From an uncultured Clostridia bacterium (GTDB lineage: Bacteria > Bacillota > Clostridia > Oscillospirales > Oscillospiraceae): a DNA stretch of 12,399 nt. The position numbers were made by a program, and so were the translations under genes. Below, piece after piece: positions 6,973 to 12,399 of this stretch; the first letter of the stretch is position 1; every line of letters begins with the position of its first letter. The notes beneath the pieces were generated by a model. That model saw only the letters and a list, made by a program, of their open reading frames with translations, ran no database searches and had not been told where the DNA came from. The DNA is taken from positions 1 to 12,399 of the forward strand of contig CALYTU010000036.1 in the NCBI GenBank assembly GCA_945487445.1, written 5' to 3'.

Positions 6973-7580
6973 CGCGCATCCCTCCCTTCTGAGGAAATAG
7001 ACGCTTCTGACTCCGTTTTGTTCCCATTTTGCAATAATTTATTTCGGAGCGCCACGCGCGCCCGGGAGAGACGGGACTTGACCGTTCCCTCTCGAAGCTG
7101 CAGGACCTCCGCAATCTCCGTGTAGCTCAGACCGTCGATGGCCCGCAGGGTGAGAATCTGCCGATATTCCACAGGCAGCGCGTTCATCGCTGCCGCCAGC
7201 GTGCTGCGATTCTCAGCCGCGATCAGCAGTTCCTCTGGCCCCATGCCCGGGTCGGGGAGATCAAGCTGAACGGTCTCCTCTTCGTCGCCCACGGAAGTCA
7301 GCGAGACGGTTGGCCGCCGCTTCTTTGCCCGAAGCCAGTCCAGACAGACGTTGGAGGTCAGCCGGAAGAGCCAGGTGGAGAAGGACGCTTCAAACTGGAA
7401 GCCGGACAATCCCCGCCAGGCCCGGAAAAAAGCCTCCTGGGCGAGGTCGAAGGCGTCGTCCGTGTTCCCGCTCATCCGCAGGGCCAGATTGAAGACCCTG
7501 TCCTGATAAGTCTCTACAAGGATACCGAAGGCGTCGTTATCCCCGGCAAGAACCTGTTTAATAATCGCTTTTTCGTCCAT
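6969..7580 (-). CDS. ECF-family RNA polymerase sigma factor
   Basis: A 203-residue ECF sigma factor. Region 2 runs from about 25 to 87 (YQDRVFNLALRM, DLAQEAFFRAWRG, FSTWLFRLTSNVCLDWLR) and binds the core enzyme and the -10 element. Region 4 runs from about 135 to 182 (LPVEYRQIL, YTEIAEVL, GTVKSRLSRAR), a helix-turn-helix for the -35 element. The two are joined by an acidic linker and regions 1 and 3 are missing, as is normal in this family. It resembles SigW/RpoE-like factors, but the regulon cannot be read from this window. Its start overlaps the dus stop by one base (TAATG) and its end overlaps the anti-sigma start, so it sits between them in a tightly packed operon. I see no separate self-activated promoter, but one inside dus cannot be excluded. 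Confidence 0.93.
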   Translation of the reverse strand: MDEKAIIKQVLAGDNDAFGILVETYQDRVFNLALRMSGNTDDAFDLAQEAFFRAWRGLSGFQFEASFSTWLFRLTSNVCLDWLRAKKRRPTVSLTSVGDEEETVQLDLPDPGMGPEELLIAAENRSTLAAAMNALPVEYRQILTLRAIDGLSYTEIAEVLQLREGTVKSRLSRARVALRNKLLQNGNKTESEASISSEGRDAR

Positions 7581-8539
7581 TATTCTAAATCCCTCTGGAT
7601 CCCGCGGATCGTGCGATAGACGTCCTCCATCCCCGCGATCTTCGAGATCTGCTGCTTGTAGTAGTTGCTGAACGGCACCCCGCGCAGATACCAGGCGAGC
7701 TGCTTGCGGGCCTCCAGGCAGGCGATGTGCTCGCCTTTGTCCTCCCGGGCCAGCTCGATCTGCCGCAGGGCCAGCTCCATCCGCTCAGCCAGCGGCGGTC
7801 GCTCCGGTACGGGCAGACCTTCCAGAGCCGCACGAATCTGCGCAAAGAGCCAGGGGTCTCCAAAGGCTCCGCGCCCCACCATCAGGGCGTCCGCTCCCGT
7901 CCGATCCAGACAGCGGACGGCCGCCTCCGCCGAGACGATATCGCCGTTGGCGATCACGGGGATGGAGACGGTGCGCTTCACCTGCGCAATGATGTCCCAG
8001 TCCGCCGCGCCGGAATAAAGCATGGTTTTTGTGCGGCCGTGGACGGCAATGGCGGCGGCTCCGTTGTCCTGCACCGCTTTTGCCAGCTCCACAACGTTCA
8101 TATGGCTCTTGTCCCAGCCCTTTCGGGTCTTGACGGTTACGGGGACGCTGACCGCGTCGCAGACTGCCCGGACAATCCTGCCCGCCAGGGCCGGGTCCTT
8201 CATCAGAGCCGAGCCCTCGCCGTTGTTGACAATTTTCGGCATGGGGCAGCCCATGTTGATGTCAATGTAGTCGCAGCCGCTGAGCGCCAGCGCCAGCTGA
8301 GCGCCGCGGGCCATAAACTCCGGATCGCAGCCGAAGATCTGGGCCCCGCAGAGGACACCCTCATTGCGCCGGAGCAGGGAAGCGGTCTTCTTGTCGCCGT
8401 AGCACAGGGCCTTGGCGGAGACCATCTCCGTCACCGTGGCACAGGCGCCCAGCCCGGCGCAGACTTCCCGGAAGGCAAAGTCCGTCACGCCGGCCATCGG
8501 CGCCAGGATCACGCCCCGGGGCGGAAAAAGCTGCTTCAT
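7580..8539 (-). CDS. dusB: tRNA-dihydrouridine synthase, DusB type
   Basis: A 319-residue flavoenzyme that reduces uridine to dihydrouridine in the tRNA D-arm using FMN and NADPH. The family signatures are in order: LAPMAGVTDFAFR (12-24), DINMGCPMPKIVNNGEGSALM (93-113, with Cys98 the catalytic proton donor), VKTRKGW (136-142), VHGRT (166-170), ANGDI (197-201) and VGRGAFGDPW (221-230). The C-terminal helical tRNA-binding domain follows and the length is normal. The ATG at 8539 is chosen because GAGGTGG lies 5 bases upstream; a TTG five codons earlier would overlap that ribosome site. It is the first gene of a three-gene operon with the sigma and anti-sigma genes; a functional tie to them is not obvious. 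Confidence 0.95.
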   Translation of the reverse strand: MKQLFPPRGVILAPMAGVTDFAFREVCAGLGACATVTEMVSAKALCYGDKKTASLLRRNEGVLCGAQIFGCDPEFMARGAQLALALSGCDYIDINMGCPMPKIVNNGEGSALMKDPALAGRIVRAVCDAVSVPVTVKTRKGWDKSHMNVVELAKAVQDNGAAAIAVHGRTKTMLYSGAADWDIIAQVKRTVSIPVIANGDIVSAEAAVRCLDRTGADALMVGRGAFGDPWLFAQIRAALEGLPVPERPPLAERMELALRQIELAREDKGEHIACLEARKQLAWYLRGVPFSNYYKQQISKIAGMEDVYRTIRGIQRDLE

Positions 8540-8566
8540 AGATCCACCTCGCAAGTTTGTCCTTCC

Positions 8567-8595
8567 ATTATACTACATGGGCCGCGAAAATGCAA
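8567..8595 (-). promoter_or_regulatory. Predicted sigma-A promoter of the dus-sigma-anti-sigma operon
   Basis: On the minus strand TTGCAT (8595-8590) and a perfect TATAAT (8572-8567) are separated by 17 bp. The start would be near 8560, giving a leader of about 20 nt to the dus ATG at 8539 and supporting that start over the upstream TTG. Confidence 0.8.
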
Positions 8596-8640
8596 AGGGA
8601 AACAATCTTTTTTGAAGAAACAGTTACAAAGGTTTATTTC

Positions 8641-8669
8641 TTGACATATTGACGGAAGCTTGCTAAAAT
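8641..8669 (+). promoter_or_regulatory. Strong orphan promoter facing a gene-free region
   Basis: A perfect TTGACA (8641-8646), a 17-bp spacer and TAAAAT (8664-8669) with a TG extended -10 (8661-8662) make this the best promoter match in the window. It points along the plus strand into 8676-8960, where no convincing protein gene lies. The downstream transcript would consist of the 161-bp inverted repeat and then the terminator hairpin of the opposite operon. Confidence 0.65.
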
Positions 8670-8707
8670 TCGGCTTGTATCGGAAACCAGAACCTGGACA
8701 TAGTCTT

Positions 8708-8868
8708 ATACTATTATCCAATAAAACCATTTCATATCTTTGCGGACAGATTTGCGCCATACATCGTTGTCGTCCTTGCCGGGCGTCAAGCCCGCCTGCG
8801 TCCTCCGCCTCGTCTGGCACAAATCTGCCTCGCAAATCTTTTGAAAGCATTTTATCGGATAATAGTAT
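8708..8868. repeat. 161-bp inverted-repeat element (MITE-like)
   Basis: The ends are perfect 12-bp inverted repeats (ATACTATTATCC at 8708-8719 and its complement at 8857-8868). Pairing continues imperfectly for about 50 bp into each arm: 8708-8758 against 8816-8868 shares AGATTTG, CTTTGCG/ATTTGCG and GCGCC/GTGCC blocks. The 57-bp centre has a small CGGGC-GTCAA-GCCCG hairpin. Size, long terminal inverted repeats, lack of coding capacity and intergenic position fit a MITE or a large palindromic repeat. I see no clear target-site duplication. The element occurs once in this window, so dispersal in the genome is not shown. Confidence 0.6.
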
Positions 8869-8916
8869 GAGCGGTTATCTCTGTAAACACCGGGGAGAAC
8901 CGGAAATATGAAATCA

Positions 8917-8953
8917 AAGCAGCACGGGTGCTCCCGGAGCGCCCGTGCTGCTT
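8917..8953 (-). terminator. Intrinsic terminator of the rhomboid-rsmE-yfbR operon
   Basis: An 18-bp stem (8917-8934 with 8936-8953, one G-U pair) lies 20 bases after the yfbR stop. On the minus strand it is followed by TTTGATTTCATATTT, a T-rich tail, so it should terminate the operon. On the plus strand the next bases are CAAAATATGG and termination would be weak. Confidence 0.8.
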
Positions 8954-8973
8954 CAAAATATGGGCCTGTGCGC

Positions 8974-9549
8974 CTATTCCAATTCGTCGAGGTTTTTGGA
9001 AAAGCTCTCCAGACAGTGGGACATGAACCAGTCCAGCTCCGGCAGGCGCATGGCCTCCAGAGCCATGCGGGTTTGCTCGGCCGCGGAGGCGAATTCGTGG
9101 TTTCCTGCCTTCAGCTCCTCCACGCATTTGATATGGGCTGAGAGCTTGTCTGCGGCCTTCACAATGTCCCGGCTCACGGGATCACTCTCAAAGATCAGAG
9201 GGGCCATGCTCGCCCGCAGCTTTTCGGGCAGCATCGCCAGGAGCTTCTCGCCGCTGACCTGTTCCACCTGCTTATAGGCGCTGCGGATTTCCAGATTGTA
9301 GTATTTGATCGGGGTTGGCAGATCGCCGGTCAGGATCTCCGAGGCGTCGTGATAGAGGGCCGCTGTGGCGCAGCGCTCCGGGTCCGCCTCCAGGCCAAGA
9401 ATGTCCCGGCGGATCAGCGCCAGACTGTGGGCCAGCACCGCCACCTGATGGCTGTGCTCTTGAATATTCTCGGGAAAGGTGTTGCGCATCAGTCCCCAGC
9501 GGGTGATGTACCGCATCCGGGACAGAAGGGCGTAGAATTGATACTGCAT
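8974..9549 (-). CDS. yfbR: 5'-deoxynucleotidase, YfbR-type HD phosphohydrolase
   Basis: A 191-residue HD protein that resembles E. coli YfbR closely from end to end: LLSRMRYITRWGLMRN (9-23), EHSHQVAVLAH (31-41, His32), LYHDASEILTGDLPTPIKYYN (65-85, with His67-Asp68), KAADKLSAHIKCVEEL (131-146, Asp134) and a C-terminal MxxC/F-rich helix region. The family removes the 5' phosphate from deoxynucleoside monophosphates using a divalent metal, helping to control dNMP pools. The ATG at 9549 is chosen over the TTG directly before it because AAGGAG then has an 8-base spacer. The gap to rsmE is 17 bases and the ribosome site lies next to the rsmE stop, so the two are cotranscribed. Confidence 0.93.
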   Translation of the reverse strand: MQYQFYALLSRMRYITRWGLMRNTFPENIQEHSHQVAVLAHSLALIRRDILGLEADPERCATAALYHDASEILTGDLPTPIKYYNLEIRSAYKQVEQVSGEKLLAMLPEKLRASMAPLIFESDPVSRDIVKAADKLSAHIKCVEELKAGNHEFASAAEQTRMALEAMRLPELDWFMSHCLESFSKNLDELE

Positions 9550-9566
9550 CAAATGGACTCCTTTGT

Positions 9567-10301
9567 TTACATCTCACCGAGGGCGAACATTATCGCCGTC
9601 AAGGCTGCAAGCGGTGCAGTCTCGCAGCGGAGAATCCGGGGGCCGAGGGTGCAGATTTTCATCCCGGCGGTTTGGGCCTGGGCAATCTCATCCTCGGAGA
9701 AGCCTCCCTCCGCCCCGGTCATCAAGCTGACGGTCAGCGCCTGCGCGGGGCCGCTGCCGAGCTCCGAAAGAGCGTCCCGAAGCGAGTATTGCGCCTCGTT
9801 CTCATAGCAGAGGATCGGTACTGCCCTCTGCAAAGCCTGCGCCAGCGCTACGGCGTAGGAGCCGACCGCCCGGATAGCAGGGATTACCCCACGTCCCGAC
9901 TGCTCGGCGGCGGCACGGGCGATTTTCTGCCAACGTTCCAGCTTCTTCTCCAGGGCTTTGCCCTCGGGGCGGGAGACGCAGTATCGGCTTGGAAAGAAGT
10001 TGAGCTCCGCGGCGCCGAGCTCCGTGGCTTTCTGGATCACATGCTCGGCCTTGTCCCCCTTGGGGAAGGCCATCCAGACCGAGACCGCCGCCTTTGCCTC
10101 CGCGGGGCAGGGACGTGCGACTCCGGCCGTCAGGGTCAGCCCCTCCGCAACCGTGCAGGGGCAATCAGTCCCACGTCCGTCGCAGAGGGTCACAGCCTCC
10201 CCCGGGCGAAGCCGCAGCACCCGTGCGTGGTCCGCGTTTTCCCCGGTCAGTGTGTATGCGGTTCCTTCCGCCGGAAGCGTATCAACGAAAAAACGTGCCA
10301 T
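9567..10301 (-). CDS. rsmE: 16S rRNA (uracil1498-N3)-methyltransferase
   Basis: A 244-residue SPOUT-family enzyme that methylates N3 of U1498 in 16S rRNA with S-adenosylmethionine. The N-terminal PUA-like domain includes DHARVLRLRPGE (24-35). The body has the KGDKAEHVIQKATELG signature (81-96) and AEQSGRG (132-138). The knotted SAM-binding end has TGAEGGFSEDE (195-205) and LGPRILRCETAPLAAL (219-234). Length is normal. AAGGCGG upstream supports the ATG at 10301. In the operon it lies between a rhomboid-like gene (33-base gap holding a small GC-rich hairpin) and yfbR. The neighbourhood gives no extra clue to function, which is well defined by family. Confidence 0.95.
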   Translation of the reverse strand: MARFFVDTLPAEGTAYTLTGENADHARVLRLRPGEAVTLCDGRGTDCPCTVAEGLTLTAGVARPCPAEAKAAVSVWMAFPKGDKAEHVIQKATELGAAELNFFPSRYCVSRPEGKALEKKLERWQKIARAAAEQSGRGVIPAIRAVGSYAVALAQALQRAVPILCYENEAQYSLRDALSELGSGPAQALTVSLMTGAEGGFSEDEIAQAQTAGMKICTLGPRILRCETAPLAALTAIMFALGEM

Positions 10302-10318
10302 GAAATCCGCCTTTCTGT

Positions 10319-10332
10319 GGCGCGTTCGCGCC
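10319..10332. repeat. GC-rich intercistronic hairpin before rsmE
   Basis: The perfect palindrome GGCGCGTTCGCGCC fills the gap between the rhomboid-like stop and the rsmE ribosome site. In the minus-strand mRNA it could fold into a small stem of about 5 bp just upstream of AAGGCGG. It may influence mRNA processing or the relative expression of the two genes; it has no T run and is not a terminator. Confidence 0.35.
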
Positions 10333-10334
10333 TG

Positions 10335-11219
10335 TCATTGCGAAATATGCGCGTGGTTGTGGATGTGGTCCTCGCAGTAGCAGCGGTAGCCTGCGCACTT
10401 GGAGCAGTAGCGGAAATCCAGATCGGGATTTGTCAGCTCCGTCCGCCCGCAGACCGTGCAGCGAAACCGGGCGTTTCCGGCGGCGTTTCTGTCGCCGCCT
10501 CGGTTGGGATAGACGGTCTTCTGCTTCATTGCCCGCTGGAAGCTCTTCCGGGTGGGATGATAACGGAGGAAATCCGGCAGGAGGTTGGCAGCCTGTCTGC
10601 CGAAAAACAGCAGGTAGTTGACCACCGACACCAGGGGCAGCAGCCAGCTAAGATTGCCGAAGCCATGTGCCATGTGGGAGATCCCCTGAATTGTGTCGTA
10701 GAGGATAAAACCAAGGTCGACCCAGGCCATCCATTTCATTTTCGCCGGGATCACAAAATAGATCCGAATTTGCTGGTCCGGCATGAGCGTGGCCACTGCC
10801 AAAAAGAGACTAAGGTTGACATAAATCGAGTCTGCCCGGCCGCCCAAAACCAGGGCTGCCACATCGGAAAGCAGAATGCCGAGCAGGTAAAAGCAGTTGA
10901 AGCGCAAAGCGCCCCAGTGCTGCTCCAGAATGCTGCCGCACCAGTAATAGAAGAACAGGCCGATTCCACCCCAGAGAAGCCCTTGCCCGTCCTCCACCAT
11001 GTAGCAGAGGGGATAGGTAATCAGCCGCCAGACCTGCCCGTGGAGGATCTCCTCGCCGTTGAAGATCAGCATGGAAGAAAACAGCGGATCACTCCGGGTG
11101 AGGGAATCGAGCAGATAGACCAGCAGGTTGCCGATGGCGATGTAAAGCATCAGATTGGGGACGCCTTTGTTACGATTGCGATAAAAAAACCGGTTGATTT
11201 TGCTTTTGAGCTTTGTCAT
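10335..11219 (-). CDS. Rhomboid-like membrane protein without catalytic serine motif, with C-terminal zinc-binding tail
   Basis: A 294-residue protein with about six hydrophobic segments between residues 23 and 206. Rhomboid landmarks are present: GQVWRLITYPL (61-71), the CGSILEQHWGALRF stretch (94-107), and MAHGFG (183-188), whose His185 sits where the catalytic His is expected. The GxSG motif that supplies the nucleophile is absent; the equivalent stretch reads ADSIYVNLSLFLAVATLMPD (129-148). It is therefore probably a pseudoprotease that binds rather than cuts membrane proteins. The soluble tail has Cys254-x2-Cys257, Cys272-x2-Cys275, Cys280 and Cys282 plus a His-rich end (CEDHIHNHAHIS), likely one or two zinc sites. 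The ATG at 11219 fits the promoter 21 bases upstream; longer frames to 11462 begin before the predicted transcript start. First gene of the operon with rsmE and yfbR. Confidence 0.75.
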   Translation of the reverse strand: MTKLKSKINRFFYRNRNKGVPNLMLYIAIGNLLVYLLDSLTRSDPLFSSMLIFNGEEILHGQVWRLITYPLCYMVEDGQGLLWGGIGLFFYYWCGSILEQHWGALRFNCFYLLGILLSDVAALVLGGRADSIYVNLSLFLAVATLMPDQQIRIYFVIPAKMKWMAWVDLGFILYDTIQGISHMAHGFGNLSWLLPLVSVVNYLLFFGRQAANLLPDFLRYHPTRKSFQRAMKQKTVYPNRGGDRNAAGNARFRCTVCGRTELTNPDLDFRYCSKCAGYRCYCEDHIHNHAHISQ

Positions 11220-11413
11220 ACAATCACTTCCATATAGATTGCTATCAGTATAACCCATCGAACGTCTTTTTGCAAGGGGAATTGTTCGCCGCGCAGGGTC
11301 CGTCGTGTCAGCCGGAACGGAGAATGGAACAGGAGAGACAAAAGCTTGGATGTCGTTTTGCTCCGATTGCCTTCTGCGATTGTCTGTTCGGCTGATTGCA
11401 ATTCGCACAGCAT
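11216..11413 (-). CDS. Doubtful small ORF upstream of the rhomboid-like gene
   Basis: A 65-codon frame starts at ATG 11413 behind AAAGGA (4-base spacer) and ends with TGA overlapping the rhomboid-like ATG by 4 bases (ATGA), the usual pattern of coupled genes. The peptide is basic in the middle with a short hydrophobic end (WVILIAIYMEVIV) and resembles nothing I know. Against it: the frame contains the predicted rhomboid-gene promoter, and no promoter is visible between it and the aldolase terminator. Probably not a gene, but listed because the overlap is suggestive. Confidence 0.2.
   Translation of the reverse strand: MLCELQSAEQTIAEGNRSKTTSKLLSLLFHSPFRLTRRTLRGEQFPLQKDVRWVILIAIYMEVIV
11247..11275 (-). 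promoter_or_regulatory. Predicted sigma-A promoter of the rhomboid-rsmE-yfbR operon
   Basis: On the minus strand TTGCAA (11275-11270) and TATACT (11252-11247) are separated by 17 bp. Transcription would begin near 11240, about 20 bases before the ATG at 11219, which fixes that start codon. Confidence 0.75.
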
Positions 11414-11464
11414 GATTTCCTTTCTTCCTGCAAATCCTTGCTTGCCGGACAGTGACAGACAAAA

Positions 11465-11493
11465 CCGGGTCCCGTCCAAAGGATGGGACCCGG
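11465..11493 (-). terminator. Intrinsic terminator of the aldolase gene
   Basis: A 13-bp GC-rich stem (11465-11477 with 11481-11493, one G-U pair) closes an AAA loop 16 bases after the aldolase stop. On the minus strand it is followed by TTTTGTCTGT, a usable T-rich tail. Confidence 0.85.
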
Positions 11494-11509
11494 CTGTTAC
11501 GCAGTGCAA

Positions 11510-12399
11510 TCAGGCCTTGCCGGCGCAGCCCAGGACGTCGATCAGCTTGTGGCGGACCAATTCCTTGATGTTGGCGCGGGCGGGCTTGAGGTACTGACGG
11601 GGATCAAAGTGATCGGGATGCTCGTTGAAGTAGGCGCGGATCGTGCCGGTCATGGCAAGACGCAGATCGGAGTCGATGTTGATCTTGCAGACGGCGGAGC
11701 GGGCGGCCTGACGGAGCTGCTCCTCGGGGATACCCACGGCGTCAGGCATCCGGCCGCCGTTGGCGTTGATCATGGCAACATAGTTCTGGGGGACGGAGGA
11801 GGAGCCATGGAGCACGATGGGGAAGCCGGGCAGGCGCTTGGTGATCTCCTCGAGGACGTCGAAGCGCAGGGGAGGCGGCACCAGAATGCCCTTTTCGTTG
11901 CGGGTGCACTGGGCGGCGGTAAACTTATAGGCGCCGTGGGAGGTGCCGATGGCGATGGCCAGAGAGTCGCAGCCGGTCTTGCTCACGAACTCCTCGACCT
12001 CCTCGGGACGGGTGTAGGAGGCGGCGTGGGAAGCAACCTTGACATCGTCCTCAATGCCGGCCAGGGTGCCGAGCTCAGCCTCTACGACCACGCCGTGGTC
12101 ATGGGCGTATTCGACCACTTTGCGGGTGATCTCGATGTTCTCAGCGAAGGGCTTGGAGGAGGCGTCGATCATAACGGAGGTGAAGCCACCGTCGATGCAG
12201 GACTTGCAGGTCTCAAAATCGGGGCCGTGGTCCAGATGGAGGGCAACGGGGATCTCGGGGCACTCAATGACAGCGGCCTCGACCAGCTTCACCAGATAGG
12301 TATGGTTGGCGTAGGCGCGGGCGCCCTTGGAGACCTGGAGAATGACGGGAGCGTGCTCCTCCTTGCAGGCTTCGGTGATGCCCTGCACGATCTCCATGT
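11510..12399 (-). CDS. fba: Class II fructose-bisphosphate aldolase (5' end outside window)
   Basis: The visible part encodes about 296 residues. It carries the class II aldolase signatures: VALHLDHG, with the catalytic Asp and first zinc-binding His; EAELGTLAG; IGTSHGAYK with the second His; and VLHGSSSVP with the third. NINIDSD-type phosphate-loop residues follow (KINIDSDLR). The enzyme splits fructose 1,6-bisphosphate into dihydroxyacetone phosphate and glyceraldehyde 3-phosphate in glycolysis and runs in reverse in gluconeogenesis, using zinc rather than a Schiff-base lysine. The ATG at 12397 is internal: the family normally has about 25 more residues, with an FNVNN segment just before MEIVQG. 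The last two bases of the window fit an Asn codon there. Promoter and start lie beyond the window. Ends in TGA just before its terminator. Confidence 0.96.
   Translation of the reverse strand, partial: MEIVQGITEACKEEHAPVILQVSKGARAYANHTYLVKLVEAAVIECPEIPVALHLDHGPDFETCKSCIDGGFTSVMIDASSKPFAENIEITRKVVEYAHDHGVVVEAELGTLAGIEDDVKVASHAASYTRPEEVEEFVSKTGCDSLAIAIGTSHGAYKFTAAQCTRNEKGILVPPPLRFDVLEEITKRLPGFPIVLHGSSSVPQNYVAMINANGGRMPDAVGIPEEQLRQAARSAVCKINIDSDLRLAMTGTIRAYFNEHPDHFDPRQYLKPARANIKELVRHKLIDVLGCAGKA

Larger units (their letters stand above)
8676..8953 (+). ncRNA. Candidate small non-coding RNA transcribed from the orphan promoter
   Basis: The proposed transcript starts about 7 bases after the -10 box. 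It would fold into a long imperfect hairpin (8708-8868), optionally ending at the perfect stem 8917-8953. No reading frame within it has a convincing ribosome site and length. No T run follows either hairpin on this strand, so the 3' end is uncertain. A long, bulged, independently transcribed hairpin recalls 6S RNA in outline, but I recognise no 6S consensus and do not claim it. The existence of the RNA is an inference from the promoter. Confidence 0.3.

Noticed and set aside
7727..8644. 305-codon open frame opposite dusB
   Set aside because: Fully antisense to conserved Dus motifs, no ribosome site, no recognisable domain.
8660..8911. 83-codon plus-strand frame over the inverted repeat
   Set aside because: Its TTG start lies inside the orphan promoter, upstream of the predicted transcript start, and the sequence is that of the repeat.
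8908..9141. 77-codon plus-strand frame with GGGGAG upstream
   Set aside because: Its first codons form the terminator hairpin and the rest is antisense to yfbR; the purine run is probably chance.
9672..11237. 521-codon open frame opposite rsmE and the rhomboid-like gene
   Set aside because: Spans two well-supported minus-strand genes and their gap, with low-complexity shadow composition.
11220..11462. Longer N terminus for the rhomboid-like protein starting near 11462
   Set aside because: It would begin inside the aldolase terminator region and upstream of the predicted transcript start; the added residues do not resemble the family.
1..12399. CRISPR array, tRNA, rRNA or standard riboswitch
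   Set aside because: No regular spaced repeats, cloverleaf or rRNA segments were seen, and the leaders of dus, murI and the rhomboid-like gene are too short for known riboswitches.

Overview
The window looks like a chromosomal segment of a GC-rich Gram-positive anaerobe of the Clostridia, most likely near the Oscillospiraceae. This is an inference from the gene set and from sigma-A-type promoters in AT-rich gaps between GC-rich genes; no rRNA or other taxonomic marker is present.

Region 1 (1 to about 2431) is the end of an integrated mobile element. It is clearly more AT-rich than the rest. It holds the 3' part of one large serine recombinase and a complete second one overlapping it by 11 bp. 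A 143-bp non-coding end with inverted and direct repeats follows. Composition changes abruptly at about 2420-2431, where a 39-codon piece of the 3' end of a membrane-protein gene begins without a start. The simplest reading is that the element integrated into that gene.

Region 2 (2594-5818) holds two divergent genes. prfC (release factor RF3) is on the minus strand. On the plus strand is glutamate racemase (murI), joined in frame to an HD-domain phosphohydrolase. They share a 243-bp gap with two back-to-back promoters. The prfC leader carries three minimal ORFs, two of them immediate start-stop pairs (AUG-UAA behind a good Shine-Dalgarno, and AUG-UGA next to the prfC ribosome site). For a release-factor gene this suggests a termination-sensing leader.

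Region 3 (5823-8595) is a minus-strand operon: a tRNA-dihydrouridine synthase (DusB type), an ECF sigma factor and its zinc-finger membrane anti-sigma factor. The reading frames are joined by 1-bp and 4-bp overlaps and driven by a strong promoter. A 22-bp hairpin separates it from the convergent murI-HD gene.

Region 4 (8540-8973) has no protein gene. It contains a near-consensus plus-strand promoter that serves no visible gene, followed by a 161-bp inverted-repeat element resembling a MITE or a long RNA hairpin, then the terminator of the next operon.

Region 5 (8974-11275) is a minus-strand operon: a rhomboid-like membrane protein lacking the catalytic Gly-x-Ser-Gly, then rsmE (16S rRNA methyltransferase), then a YfbR-type 5'-deoxynucleotidase. 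Region 6 (11465-12399) is the class II fructose-bisphosphate aldolase gene and its terminator, cut at its 5' end by the window edge.

Most of the resident genes are housekeeping: translation and RNA modification, cell-wall precursor supply, nucleotide turnover and glycolysis. The least ordinary items are the prfC leader, the murI-HD junction, the orphan promoter with its inverted repeat, and the pseudo-rhomboid.
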